From Callaeas wilsoni (Eukaryota; Chordata; Aves; Passeriformes; Callaeidae), in contig VWPU01014188.1 in the NCBI GenBank assembly GCA_013398955.1, positions 1-64,000 on the forward strand: a stretch of DNA of 64,000 bases. The letters are read 5' to 3'. A program made the translations under genes and the position numbers. Under the pieces are notes generated by a model that saw only the letters and a program-made list of their open reading frames with translations, was not told where the DNA came from and did no database searches. Numbering within the stretch: the first letter of the stretch is position 1; the number at the start of each line of letters is the position of its first letter. Shown piece after piece: positions 13,801-27,059 of the stretch.

Positions 13801-16800
13801 AGAAGTGGTGTCTTATTCTATAAGTGTCAGATGTTAAGCCATCTATTACACTTGAACGACAGCCAAGACTAAGGGTTGTGAGTGTTCAGCGTACTGAATT
13901 CAAGGATGTGTTTTGGATAAATGATCTTTTGCATCCAGACCTTTTAGCAGCTCAATTACTCCACTTTATCGACAGCTAGAGTTGCTCTTTAGTTTCTTTT
14001 TCAGACCTGTTGCCCTTTAAAACCTGCTGAGCTATTTTTTCTTCCTTGTCATCTTCTGCTTTCCCTTCCAAGCACTTCATATTGTGCACAACATAGTCAC
14101 CAAGGTATGGGCCATCGTTGGAGGGGCATGCTTTCCTCCTTCCGAAACTGAAGGACTTTGTCACAGATTTCACGCTTTGTGTTCCTTCCTCCATTAACCG
14201 TAGCAGCAAAGGTAGATCTAATAGAACTATCAGGGCATAATCTTCTGTTGTTTTGCTGGTGATTTTGTTTGTGGGTGGCTGATTTCACTATTAGCAATTA
14301 ATTCATACCTGTTTTATTTGATATACTGTGAAGCCACATGATTTTAATAGGGGAACTGTGTTGTTTGTGCCTGTATCTTGGAAGTCATGCTAATTACACA
14401 GTCATAAAAAAATATTGACAGCTGCAATGACACTGCTTGAAGACCATGTGGCAAATTACTCCTGAAATGAGTGAAGGCTTCAATTTAATAGTCACATACT
14501 AGGCTGTCTTTCACTATAAATATGATCTGTTTTACACTAAGGAATCCTTAAATCCCTGTATTGCAGATGATTCCATAGTTCTAAAATGGTCCTCAAGGAT
14601 TCCACTTTTCATTCTTTCCAGTGCTCAAAATACGTTTACACTGTGTCAGAAGACATCCTGAAAACCTGAAAAGAGACTGAGTTTTCTACGAGAAAGACAT
14701 AAAATTTATGTCTTCAAGTTTTCTTTATAGACAGGCTCAACAATTCTGAAAAATACCTAAATTTTATTTATGCTGAAGAACCTGAAAAACTGAGAGAAAG
14801 TATAGGAAGAAACCACATTGTTAATATTTGGTTGCAGCCCGTAGACCTTACATACGTATGGATGTACTCGAGGATGTATGTACATATGTCTTATAATCAG
14901 TCCATAACCATACTATGTGTGAAATTGTGCATTATTTCATTCTAAGAAAGCTGGAAAGCTAAGAAAGTTAAGAAAAATAACTGATTAAGGTTGATGTTAG
15001 AGTATTATTTCACTTGTAAGTCCAACCTTCACCTGGAAAAGAGCTGTGGTCAGAGAGAAAATGGAGAGATCTCTTCCCTTAGAAAAGAGTTTTACAGTCC
15101 AAGTGTAAAGCTCTACCCTATCTTTTGGAGATCTCAACACAGGAAAAAGTCTACCATGGTCAATAAGATAGAGTTTTACATTTGCTTCTTCCTGCTTCAT
15201 TTTGTTAGGAGGTTGTTGCTGTGTTTTAGTGGGATTTTAAAGAATTTTTAGGAAGCTGTGTTTTCCCCAAAAGTAGCTATGTAGATTTTTCACAACTTGT
15301 CTTTATTTGGATAAGGAAACGTGGTGCGGTTTTAGTTAAGAGGAGATTTATCTGGCACAAATCTTTGCATGCTATTTGTTTATTGATTATGATCTACTTG
15401 CAAGTAATACAAGTGTCAGGTCCTCTCAGCTGAAGTCACTTGAAATATATATTGGGTGTTTGTAAGGCTTTAAATCTAGTTGAAAGAATTGAGAGGCAGT
15501 GTGAAAAGCCTTAAGCAATAACTGCTTCAAGTAACCAATCTTCTTGTATTGCTAAATTAATTGCTGATATGGATACACCCTGTGTGTCACATTCTGGAAG
15601 GTTTTGGTCTATTAAGGTTATTACCAGCCTTTTCTAGTTACTGAGAATTGTCTCATTTGTTTCAGACAATTGTCTTATAACCATAACCGTTGTTTTCAAG
15701 TAAATTTTAGTTTTCTTGTTAGCAGAGTGCATTGAAAGAATTAAAACTACCATTCTGGTCCAAGTTGTATACATTGAAACTGTAAACCCATCTTCAAAGA
15801 AGTTTTCTAGTTGGCAAAGTACTTTAAAGGTCTATGTGCAATACAGGTGAGTTCTATCATATTCTCAGCTCCTAGAACTGAACCTTGAAGTTAGTTAAGG
15901 CTTAGTCTCTACTTATAGTCTAAAAGGCTTAGTTTTCACATTGAAAGTTTTCCAAGTTTTAATTCAAATCATATTTATTAATCTCATTTTATATTTTATT
16001 AATATTACTTTTTAGCTAAGAGTTTTAGAAGTGATATGGTGACTGTAATTCTGAATGCCTGTGTCAATATCATGTTTCTGTCATCAAAATATATTTCTTT
16101 ACAGTTACTGGATTTTTTTTTCCCCCATATGTCTAATGGTTTTCAAATATGTTTCTACTGTACATTGAGTATTTTTATTTCAACTTTGATGATTTACTTT
16201 TTCCTGCTGGTGCTGGCGCTGGAGACCAGAGTATCTGCATTTTATACTAGTTATTGGAGTAATGAAAGAAGATGGGGCCATTGGACAGTTATTTTTCTGA
16301 GGATGTTCTCAGGAATCAGTTGTCTCAAAGGGTAAGCATTGATTGAGAGGTGTGGCACTTTATGATAACATTTAAAATGCCTAATAAATTGTGGTACTCT
16401 GCCAAGTGATAGTAAATAATTTTCCCTTCAGGAGTTCTTATTTAAATGAAAAAGTGTCCTAAAGGTTTCAGTTAGATTCTGACTTACTATGTGATTGTTG
16501 TACTGAGTGTCTGTTTGTTAACGATAATTAATGGCAGCATAACACAGAAAGAATTACGGTGTTATGAACATGAAAACTGCTGTATTTAGTAAAGAATATA
16601 CCATTTAATTCAGATCTCAGGTTGATTTTCTGGTCTACATGGTTACTAGCACATGAAATAGATCAAGACTGTAAGAGAGTAAATAACCTAAGATACATGA
16701 GATGAAGATGCTTTTCAGGAGACTAAAGATATGAAATTTCATTTGTAAAATCCATTCTAGTGTTCCTTATTCATTAAGCATCTCTGTGGCCCAAGACAAT

Positions 16801-16810
16801 GTTCAGAACT
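10807..16810. other. AT-rich noncoding DNA with simple-sequence runs
   Basis: No gene or interspersed repeat is recognised. There is a T17 run at 11505-11521 and an A-rich, AAAAC-type low-complexity stretch at about 12908-12952. An inverted repeat at 15646-15671 has arms AATTGTCT and AGACAATT and a 10-nt loop. A degenerate ATGT-rich patch lies at about 14850-14890. Open frames here are at most 99 codons and have no domain content. Confidence 0.55.
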
Positions 16811-16974
16811 AATCACAGAATCTCAGAATGGGTAAGGTTGGGAAGGGACCACAGTGGGATCATCAGGTCCAGCCTTCTTGCTCAAGCAGGGTCATTCTGG
16901 AGCGCATGGCACACGATTGTGTCCTGACAGTTCTTGGCTGTCTCCAGTGAGCGAGACTCTCAGCCTCTCTGGGA
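16811..16974 (-). mobile_element. CR1 LINE, 5'-truncated 3' end
   Basis: The plus strand starts AATCACAGAATCTCAGAATG and continues through GGTTGGGAAGGGACCAC, GCTCAAGCAGGGTCATTCTG, GCATGGCACACGATTGTG and ends near CAGCCTCTCTGGG. This is the reverse complement of the CR1 3' untranslated end: two terminal octamers, the 'TTGGAAGGGACC' block, the 'CTCAAGCAGGGTCA' block and the 'CTCTCTGGG' block, in the expected order. About 160 bp survive, as in the typical dead-on-arrival 5'-truncated copy. The 'GCATGGCACA.GATTGTGTCC' signature is of the type common in neoavian CR1 subfamilies. No coding sequence is retained. Confidence 0.88.
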
Positions 16975-19900
16975 AGAATGGCCAAAGCACTAAGGCTGTG
17001 TGCCTTGCACATGATGCCTATATAAGCAGACATTAATTTTGTGAGTCTTTTGAAACACATAGCTTTTGTCGGTAGCAACCACGATAAAAACATAAATTTA
17101 GTGCAAAGGAATGAAACTCGGTACTTTTGTAGCGAAGGACGTGCAATCCTGAGTACTGCCAAATAACTGGTGTTTATGTTTCCCTACCCTCACCACTGCT
17201 GTCCTAGTGAGCTCTCCACCATTAACATGTATTTCTCTACTCACTGTTTTCTCCTAAACATTGGAGATGTTACACCTGGTATTTTTTTTTATTTTAAGCT
17301 AGCATGTGAATGAAAGCTATGTGGCATCCCCAGCTCCCTTTTTGGGCTCAGTGACTCACAGGACTAAACACAGCTGAATGAGTCTATTGTCTAAGTGCCA
17401 GTTTCACAGTGGGATAAATCTTGTAAACTCAGATGAATCTTCTTCATTGACAGGAACTGCAAAAACCTGACTTGGTCATGTAAACATTTTAAGTTTCTGT
17501 TTGAACATTCAGGACTTGGCCTTCCTGTGGAAAGGGTTGACTACCAGGGAACAATTGCACTTTCTGTTCTTGCATTTGTAATTATTATTAATTGGAATAT
17601 CAATTTAATTTAACCACACGGGAAAAAAAAGAGAATAAGGATAGGTTAAATGAGCATATGGAATATGGAACCTATGTTTTATATTTATGAATTCTGGAAG
17701 CATAATATTATATAAGTGTACGTATAGACATCTTAGCCTGGATGTGTTCTGCTGGAAAGAGGAAATATTTTTTACATCTTAGTGAATTCTCACCAACAAG
17801 TTAGCTATCTGGTTCCTTAGTTCTGCTTACCTGCCTCCAGCACTGTGCAGTGTTCCCAGAATAACCCCAAATCTTAAAAATACAACACCGAATTAGTTTA
17901 GTGTTATGCGTGGGAATCTGGCCACGTGTGGTGCTCAGCACTCTGTCCTGTAACAGAGGTATAAGTTAAACTACCTTTTCAAGAAGATTGATTCCTGATC
18001 TTTCAGAGTTGGAGATGTGTTCAGGGGGATTTTTTTTAGTCCTTTTTCACAGTGTCCTTCTGTCCTGGTTATTACAGGAGTGAGAGATGAATTTTAAAGC
18101 TGTCTGGTTTTAAGCAGTAAGGGGATTTTGGTATGTTAAGCTTGATCTCCAATCCTAGTGGGATGCTCAAAGAGTCCAAATCCCCAGAAGTTACTCAAAG
18201 AATCAAGGATCACATTAGTCTATCACCAGAAAATTGTAAGGATTTGGAAAGAGTTTGAAATAATTACATTCTGTTATGGAGTAGTGTGGTGGAATTTGAT
18301 GTGATGGAACATGAGGAAGGTTGTCTCAATTTTGAGCATTAGGCAAAAGCAGGCATTTCTTGAGGCAGGCATGTATCATCCTTTATGCATAGTTGCTGGG
18401 CTGTGTTTCTTTTCTGTTTTTCATAATAGCTAAGAATCTGATACTTTAAAATTCTGTATTTTCATTCTTCTTTGTCCTATTAACTTGTTCAGAAAATGCT
18501 TTAGCAGTAGTAGTGTTGGGACACAGTTGATCTAAAGATATATACAGTCCAAATTCATAGGAAAAATAGTATCTTTTGTTGTCCCAACTGACAGAAGAAA
18601 TAGGAGAGCTTTTAGATGCACTAATCCTTCTTTAGGCTACAGAAAGTTGCATTTATACAAGTAGGCACAGTAAATCTGAGAGATTGTCTCTTGGGTAAGT
18701 AACGCAGGTTCAGTAGTGTGTTATGGTTTGGGGTTTTTTTCCCCCTCGAAGACTACTCTTTTTTCCTTTTTATTTTAACTCTGTCCATATAAATGACACT
18801 AATCCTGTGGAGCAGCCTGTGTGTGGCGAAGGAAAAATTGCTTTAGTCAGCTTTGGTGTTGAATTTCTGATTATTCTGTTGGATTGTTATGGCCATATTA
18901 TTATATAAACATGTTCAAGGTTTTCATTGCTTGTTCATTGGAGGTGGGAGCAAGTAAAATAAAGGAGATATTTGCTCTTAGAAGCTGTCAGGTGGAAGCC
19001 ATCTTTCATGAAAGTATATGAATAGTATTGATTTTCTTAGTTTGTATTTCTGGAAATTAGGTAATAGACTGAAATGCAACCGTCAAGCTACTGTGCTATT
19101 TCTTTTTACTTTTCTTCCCCACCTCCAAACTGCTGAATAAATTGGGTGCAGTTGACCTTAACTTCTATGTTTTTTTTTTATTTCTCTTTGGTTTGGAATA
19201 AGGCACTTGAAAAATTATAAGCTAAACTTTTCAAACTTGTTGACTTGTGGGCAGCTTACAAATGTTATTGAAAATAGTTCAAGTAAGTGTGTATGTATGG
19301 TATGGGTAAGTATGTATGTCCATACCTGAGCAATCAGTTATATTCATTAAACTCAGCTTGTGAGCTTTGATCTGAGGTCATGCTGCTGTAGTATCTTGCT
19401 TAGCAAAATTCACATTATAGGTCATGTATTTTGTATTTTTAAAAAAAAATCAAACAAGGTTATCTTTAAAAGAAGAGAAAAATTTTCTTAGGCTATTTTT
19501 TATTCCTAATCTGTTCCTATTTTTTTTTAAATTTTAATTTTGCCATGGACAAATAAACACTCTAGAAGATGGATATTTTCTTCAATCACTTCCCACCTGT
19601 GGAATAATTTTAAGCAGTGCTTTTCATCATATTTATGAAATATTTTCCTGTAAACTTAAAACTTGAGGAGGCTCAAGAGCAGCACAAAGCAGTGGTGGCA
19701 ATTATTCACAAAATATTTTTTTCATACTATAAAGTGAAATTGGAGTCCTGCTGGCTTTCTCTTTGCAATAACTACAAAAAGCTTAATCCACAAATGTCAT
19801 TTAAGAATTGTTGAGACAGAGACAACCTGTGTCTTCTGAACAAAACATCTGTCTAGAAATGTGGATTTCTGCCTTTACATAAGATAGTTGTTTAGTGCTC

Positions 19901-22060
19901 TGCCATGCTAGACAGCATGGCAAACATTCTAGTTCTCATCCAGAAAGAAATATTTTGTGAACAAGCTCTAAAGTTCAGATATGTTGTGAGGAGTGCTGGC
20001 AAGAAAAATGTGTTTTCTTCATTAATGCATTCTCTTCATTGTCTTGCTCTCTGCTCTTAAGTACACTTGAGACAAGTTTACAGGAAAAATGGTTAACTTT
20101 GTGGAAATTTGTTAGGCTTGCAGGGGTAGGAAATATGTATGCTCTTCGCATCTTCATGTTAATTTTTTCTTTAGCGGAAAGGATGAACTTATTCAAACAT
20201 GACGTTGCACATTACATTCTTCTATGAATGAACATGGTTTTTTGTTTGTTTTTGTCTCTTGTACTTCTGGTGACTCTTTCGATAAAGCATAGAGCTTTTT
20301 CCCTTCCTCAGACTTAGAGAAGAGCATTTGCAGCTGTGCTTGTGTTCTGGCCAGCTCCCACTAGTTTCTATCTTAGATATTCATGTAGAAATGCTAGTAA
20401 CTCTAATTCAGTTTCTCATAATCATCTATCCAAGTATCAGAATGTTACATTTCAGCATAAAAATGCAAGCTTGAATAGTAATGGAATCTGAATTGTTCTT
20501 TTCCTTGCTTTCCTGTCTTCCCAATCTGGAAATTGGTTTAGGGGCACTTTGTTAAAGTAATTGGCATCAGCTTAAGTCTTGTTCCCCATAAACTGTGCCA
20601 GTTCATAAAAGCATAATTGCTGTTGACACCAGCCTGCACATTTTCACCAGTATGGTATTAAGTCATTTGCATGACTAAATCAGTGATAATCATTAGATGA
20701 TAATTTTTTATTTGTAGTAGTTGTATGATAGCGGAGCTAGTGCTTCTCTTGTGTCCTGCACAAAGTATTTCATGGTCTGTTTTTAGAGGCTGGTATATTA
20801 TTTGATCAATTATGTTATATGGTGATAAATTTATCCTGTGTAATGTTCATATGCTTAGAACACAGGCTGTCAGTCAAAGGCAATACATTTTCATCAGCTT
20901 GTTTGAGCAAGTGACTACTGTGTTTCTTCATCTACATAAAGCTGGAATAAAACATTCCCTTCCTTCTTTACACACAGCAAAGCTTAATTTAATTAGAAAG
21001 CTTATGCAGTTTGAGAATTGCCAACAAGGGTGATGATGCTCAAAACAGTTGTCTGGAAAGCATGCTAAGTAGTCAAATGCTCAATAAAATTGAAAATTAA
21101 TTAATGATGTGGAATCCTATTTTATGAACTATCATGATTGATATCAGAGGAAAGTCTGTTTCTTTAGTTCAGTAAATACAGTGCTGCCTTGTAAGAAGTA
21201 GAGGATCTGACTAGCTCAGGACCCACACTGGAGGTGGCACTGCCTCTCAGTGAGATGCTCAGCAAGATGCTCAGTGAAAGCCGGTTCACACCATTGGGAA
21301 AAAAATGACTGCCCAAACAATCCTGAGCAAGCGGTTGGTGAGAAGAACCTTGTGCTCTTTAGAGCTGTTGAGTAATTTACGTTGCTATCATTGCTACTAT
21401 TACTGCCAAGAGTAGTTTGCACAGGTTAATCAAACTTACTGAGTTAAACTTCAGGGTAGTAAGAGGTCAGCCACAAAGAAATCAGAGTACCAGGATATGA
21501 AGGGCAATCTCTCAGAAATTAATAATTAAATACAGTGCAATGAAATAAAAATTTTGAAGTAGATTATGCAGGCATGCTCTGTTCTTATTTGCCATTCTAT
21601 TGCAGAAAACTCTTGTTCGGGGTTTGGAAGCACAAGAATCTGGTGAACATGTAGAAATATATGAGTTCATTGGTTTTATTTGATTCAACAGATGGATCTT
21701 GAGAGGGCTCTATAGCAGAGGACGTATCTCTTCTCATACTCATATTTATGAAATGTTTGGCATTCAGTACCAAATGCTTATATTATCCATGACCTGTGTA
21801 TTTGACATTGTAAGCATAATTTTTAAAGTTCGCTTTATGTATCATGATCTCATTATCACTGTATTTACTGATATTTATATATTTTATATTTATTCTTGAG
21901 GCTATGCATATCTTTCATGGTTTTAGATAGAGATAAGAGTACCCTTAATTGTGAGGGATAGCTGATCTGGAGATCAGCAGAGGAGGAACACAGTCAAATT
22001 GCTGGTAAAAATTTGGCTGTGATATGTCCTTAACTTATCAGTCTAATACAAGTCAAGATA
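16975..22060. other. Unique noncoding DNA
   Basis: I see no gene or recognised repeat. Small structures include T-rich runs (17281-17290, 19171-19180) and a short perfect inverted repeat at 21961-21978 (GCTGATCT-GG-AGATCAGC). Open frames stay at or below 73 codons. Confidence 0.55.
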
Positions 22061-22064
22061 GAAA

Positions 22065-22560
22065 TGAAGAAAGGAAGAGTTGTAATGGAAGTTTTGACAT
22101 TGCCAACCTGTAGCCTCGCTGTCAAAAAAAGAGTTGCCAGTTGGAATAAACAAAAAGCCTTTTTCAGGGCTGATAAAATGTGTTGGAAATGGCAGCCAGA
22201 TTAAAGCCTCCACATCAAAATGAATGCTGAAAAAGCTCTTTTCAGGACTAAAGAGGAGATTCAAGTTGTCAGCAGCCAGTCTGAATCTGGCAAGCAACGT
22301 GAAGTACTTAGGGCTAGGGCACTTTAATTAGACTTCTCTCCAGGCTAAACACAAGTTCTTAGTCTTCATCCTCGATAACTCACTGATTGGCTTCTGCTGT
22401 AGCGACAGATATTAACTTCGACAGGAATTTGTGTAAATGTGCCATGTAATAAAGTGCAATATTGTTATCTGAGCAGAAGCTTTGGCCTTGTGAGCAGTGG
22501 ATAATGTGGGTGATATTAGAGCAGTAGCTCAAACCCAGTATTATTGACCTCTTGTTTCTT
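22065..22560. promoter_or_regulatory. Candidate conserved noncoding block
   Basis: A long stretch without simple repeats. It contains words typical of developmental enhancers: CTTTAATTAG near 22323, TGATTGGCTT near 22383 (inverted CCAAT), CATGTAATAAAG near 22442 and several CAGCAG or CAGCC words. Two near-copies of an AAAAGCTCTTTTCAGG or AAAGCCTTTTTCAGGG module lie at about 22155 and 22230, about 75 bp apart. It is not coding. The enhancer reading is inference only. Confidence 0.25.
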
Positions 22561-24440
22561 TGCATTGTGAAGGTGCTGTGTTTTGTATCAGAAACAACCT
22601 TCAAGTAGTAATTTCTTTTATGTTATATCTTTCCCTCACAGCAAAATAGTTTATAATTTCTGCTAAAGTTTAATGTCTTTATGAAGTGAGCTGATCTTGG
22701 CAAGTTTTCTGGGTGGATCAGGAGTGTTATTATAATCTATTACTTTCAGTGTCGAAAGAGTTTTAGAAAAGATAATTTGGTTCAAAATCATGCTCTTGTG
22801 AGTTGAAAAATTAATTGGAAATATATAAACTAACCAATGATATAGTATAAAATGAGATATATTATTTATGAAATGCATAAGAATTTGATCAGGAATGTTT
22901 TAGAAGCAATATTTTTATACTTTGATCAAAATCTGATTATTTTGACCTTGAGTGAAATTATTCATTAATTCTTTTTTTAGACTGTAAGCAAGAGTTCCTG
23001 TTTTCCTTGAAATGACTCAGTTTATTTTTCAGATTTTATGTCAGTATATGTCATGTATACATGGTGTTAAGGCTAAAATTTAATATTTAGTTCTTTGTTC
23101 TTTAATACAGGAAACACATTTTGATTTTGGAGACCAAAGGGATACATTTTGTTTCTGAGTTGTTACTGTATTTATTGAATAGTAGTATAGAGTCATTATT
23201 TTAAATAGAAGCAAGATATACTGCACTTGACAAATGTGGAAATATATGTTTCACTATCACAAATCTCAACTATTACAATTGGCTACAGAGATGAACCCCT
23301 ATTTAAAGTTTTGGAAATGTTTTGTTCAATCAAAACTATAAATACTTTGCAGTTTATTTTCTTGTAAAGTGTTCTTCATCCCCAAAACATTTCTGCCATT
23401 ACCCCCCTTTCCTTTTTCTTTTCCCAAATTGTTCTCTTTAAGGTAATGTCCTTGGATAGTCTTAGGTGTAGTCACATTTCTTAATGAATTTGTCACTTGT
23501 GTTATTCATCAGAGAGAGCTCTCCTTTTCAGGATCTTTCCTCTACCCTTTTCTAGTGCAAGATTTCTTCGTGGTCTAGTCTGGTTTTTTTATGCTTGGTG
23601 TTACACTTCTGTAGTTTGATGTTTTGTTTTTTAATTTTTTCTTCTCTGTGATCTAAGCTTTTTTCCTTGAAGCAATTCAGAATGGCAGTGACAGTAACTC
23701 TCAGAACTCTGTCTTCCTTCCTGTTGCTCAGGTTCACTTCAAACTATGCCAGAGGAAATTTAATTATGATCCATTCTGAAAATCACTATGAACATTGTTT
23801 TTTGATAGGTAATATATAATCAATTGTCTCTGTACCTCAGTAAGATTTGGTTTGAAACTGATGGGGACCGTTGGAATTTTTACTAGGTCTTTTGTCTTTC
23901 TGTTTTCACTGGCGAATTATGTGAAAGCTTTTCTCTCTCTGCAGTCCATATGTGTTGTGTTTGAGACCATTGTGCTACTAAGCCATGGATTTAGAGGGCC
24001 TTTGTGTTGGCAATATTGAGTAATTCATGGAGGAAGCTCTTCTGTGTCAGTGTTGATGAACCTCTCGAGCACTGTTTTCTTGGATTTGCACTATTTCCAG
24101 CCCAAACTGGGAATGTATATAAGATATAGAATGTTACCCACACAAAACTTCCTCTAACAGTTGTCTTTCACCTCTGCCCACAGCAGAACAATGGATATGA
24201 TGCCATCCTTCAGCAGCACAATCTCAGCTCTGGTGTTCAGCATCTTGTCTAGTAAACACTGCTCAGTCGTGGTGGAAAGGCTCAGCTCCAGTTCATGCAG
24301 AATGGTTAATTACATTAACGATAGTATCTAACATTGTGGGATTCCACATTATGCAGGATTTAACAGGTTTACATCTTCCAGTGGATTTTCAGAGTAAATC
24401 CTAGCTAACATAGATTACAAAGAACTGATGTAGTGCACTT
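22561..24440. other. Unique noncoding DNA
   Basis: Ordinary AT-rich sequence. A pyrimidine-rich patch at 23400-23430 is the only compositional feature. No coding or repeat homology is recognised. Confidence 0.5.
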
Positions 24441-24845
24441 AACTGCAAGAGGAACAAACCCCAAACCAAAGTAAGTGGTGCAGTCACTCACCAGCTCGCA
24501 CGGGTGGGCCTGTGCCCAGGCAGCTCCCAAGCACGGGGTGGCTCACGTGCCTAAACCCACTCCTCTCTGGTTAATGCCCAGTGTGACAGCACATGGCATG
24601 CAATATCTTCTTAGTTTGGTCCCTCTTCCTGCCTGTGTCTCCTCCCAAGCCCTTGCACACACCCAGTGTGTTCCCTGTGGGAGCAGAGTGAGGAACAGGG
24701 AGTGACTTGACTGGGCAAACACTGTTTAACAATAGCTAAAACATTTGTGTGTTGTCAGCACTGTTTTCATTATAAATCTCATCCATGGCATTATGTGAGC
24801 TGCTACGAAGAAAATTAACTCCATTCCGGTTGGACCCAATACCAT
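24441..24845 (+). mobile_element. Probable avian LTR-type interspersed repeat
   Basis: The segment is clearly more GC-rich than its flanks. It carries a series of words I recall from a high-copy bird repeat: GTGCAGTCACTCACCAGCTC near 24478, CAGTGTGACAGCACATGGCA near 24579, ACATTTGTGTGTTGTCAGCA near 24741 and AAGAAAATTAACTCCATTCC near 24808, ending close to GGACCCAATACCA. Their order and spacing fit one full-length unit of about 400 bp. I believe it is the 3' part or LTR of an endogenous retrovirus-like element, but the family assignment is from memory. No retroviral coding sequence is present. The copy is diverged and has few CpGs left. Confidence 0.45.
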
Positions 24846-25325
24846 TCCTTACTTCCCTCTTCTCTGTCTCTGCCCTGAGTTTTTAACTTTAAAATGCTTT
24901 GTTCAAAGACAAGAAATGTAAACAGATTGAGAGGTGTAGCTAAATGGAATAAAGATAATAACCAAAGGAAAAAGTCTGTATATTTAGTATCCCAGACTGA
25001 TCAGAACCTAACTCACTTGACAGATAATTGCCTGAGAAGCAGTGTCTTTGATGTTGAGCTTCAGTGAAGTAGAAAGTAAGTTCCTCAGCTGCTCCCCAAC
25101 AGTCTTTGGGTGGTCTCTTGCTGTCTGATGCTGGAGCACCCTCTCACCCTGCTGAAGGGGTTTTTTTTGTGTGACACACTGTGCACAGACAGTTACACAC
25201 CGCTTGCTCTGTGAGGTCTTGGGGAGAGTGAGCAAGGTGGAGAGAGATTTGGAGGGAGCAAGAACAGCCAAATACAGTTTAAAATAAACAACTTCTAAAT
25301 TAAAAAGAATGTTAAATACAGATCA
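24846..25325. other. Noncoding DNA, nothing recognised
   Basis: Short unique stretch. An 87-codon minus-strand open frame (25008-25271) has no recognisable domain and I treat it as chance. Confidence 0.45.
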
Positions 25326-25329
25326 TCTG

Positions 25330-25520
25330 CTCAAACCATGACAGCAGATTTAATTCCTTCCTCCTTTTACCTGATGGAGATGCGCCTGCAGGGCTCGCAT
25401 CAATTACCTGTCGACATGTGGAAAATGATTGATGAGCTGCCTCAGGCACTGAAGTATACTTTGTCAACCACTCATAATTTATACATCTTATCTCTGCCAG
25501 AATAAAAGACAGGACAGCAT
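25330..25520. promoter_or_regulatory. Candidate conserved noncoding block
   Basis: Dense, non-repetitive sequence containing ATCAATTACCTG near 25399, GTCGACATGTGG near 25411, GATTGATGAGCTGCC near 25428 and CATAATTTATACATC near 25471. It lies directly beside the purine tract at 25528-25593. No open frame of interest runs through it. Constraint is only inferred from its appearance. Confidence 0.25.
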
Positions 25521-25527
25521 GCACTCT

Positions 25528-25593
25528 GAAAGGAGGAAAAAAAAAAGAGAGAGAGAGAGGGAAGAAAAAGAAAAAAGAAAAGAAGAAAAAAGG
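25528..25593 (+). repeat. 66-nt uninterrupted homopurine tract with a GA core
   Basis: Every base from 25528 to 25593 is A or G. The tract starts GAAAGGAGG, passes through an A run, a (GA)n core at about 25547-25558 and then AAG/AAAAG blocks. On the minus strand it is a pure pyrimidine tract, which gives a spurious Phe-rich open frame. Such tracts with mirror symmetry can form intramolecular triplex (H-DNA) under supercoiling and are length-unstable. Confidence 0.95.
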
Positions 25594-27050
25594 CTGTTTG
25601 AGTTCCAGTATGTAGCACAAGTTGATAACATTGATGCCTATCTATTTGCTCCCTCAGCAGACATCTCCTGCCACTTTCTACTGTGACTGCTTGAGTTTGC
25701 CAGGCTCTCTGGCCATTTCCTGCTGGAAAGATGCTGACATAGTAAGCATGGAGCAGTCTAGAGTTACATTTTAATTACACTATTATCTACAAGAGTCTCT
25801 GGAGCACTGATGTTTGTTCTGACCTTTTGTTTTAATCAGCACTCTCAGAGCATGCTGTTCACCACCACTGACAGAGATTGATAATTTATATAGTGGGGTC
25901 TTCTTAAGAAGCTTTCATTTAGAACCATTACAGAAATCAGATACTTTCACATTTGGACATCATTTTAGCATGTACGTCAGATAGGTGAGTCTTAGAAGAA
26001 CATAGAAACCTAATTTGTACTTTGACCTCCCACTGTAATCAAACACAAAATAATATTTTTTTAATATTTTGGGGGGATAAAATATATTTGTATTTCTTCG
26101 AGACTCTTGGAGCGCTTTCAATCACAATGTTTATTCAGTACTTGCTAAGAGCTTGCAGATAAGCCTCATATTCTACTCTTAATTTTTCAAGAATAGCTAT
26201 TAATCTAGAGGGAGGATGGGCAATTTTTTAAATGCCAACCTGAGACAGTGTCAACAAGGCTACTTTCCAAAATATTTGGTATTTAGTGTTGTTCCAGTGT
26301 CTCAAATTGAAAAGCAAAAATCTCTTATTAGTTTTGAAAATTTTATTTTCCAGTTAATTACAATAATGCAACTTAATGTGATCATTTCTCCACTTGAATG
26401 ACATGGTATAATAACTCTTCAGCACCTACTACATTGGGAACAAAATAAGCATTTTTGAGGTATTACTCTGTTTGCTTGGAAGGTTGTGCTGAAATGGTCT
26501 ACAAGTCGTATTCATCTGTAAGCATCTGTGATGTTCTGAACCTAGGTGTTAATAGTAAAAGATTAAAAAAACAGTTAGACAAAGGCAATCTGAATAGAAA
26601 ATTTCATTATAGAATATTTTAGAATATTGGAAGTTTTAGTAAATGTCAAGTGGTAATATACTGGTAAGTTAAGTTTGCATAGTCATATTTTCAGGTGTTC
26701 TCTTGTCCTCTGGTGTCATCTTGCTAATTTTATTGCCCAGACATACCAGGATGTTTTGGAGATTTCTAAGAAATATTCAGTTGGTGTGTGTGGTTTTTTC
26801 TGACACCTGTTTGCATCATGTCTGTATTGACTGGGGCTATGAGGCATCTGAGAGCAGCTTGCTCTGGGAGCTCTGCTCTGTAGTGCTCAGCATTTGAAGT
26901 ACTAGATGCTAGAACAAGGAATGCTTCTGGATATAGGCATCATTTTCTCAGCCACAGTTCTGCTTTGGCTAGTGACAGTCTGAGCAAAGCTTTCAATTGA
27001 CTAGACCTATTTTGTCTGTGTTTTTAACATTAATCTCTGCTTTTTACACT
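25594..27050. other. Unique noncoding DNA
   Basis: No gene or repeat recognised. A T/A-rich patch lies around 26050-26090. Open frames are short and unstructured. Confidence 0.5.
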
Positions 27051-27059
27051 AAACTGTTC

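Noticed and set aside
25312..25620. Phe-rich 102-codon minus-strand open frame
   Set aside because: The Phe/Ser run is the homopurine tract at 25528-25593 read from the other strand. The rest has no domain.
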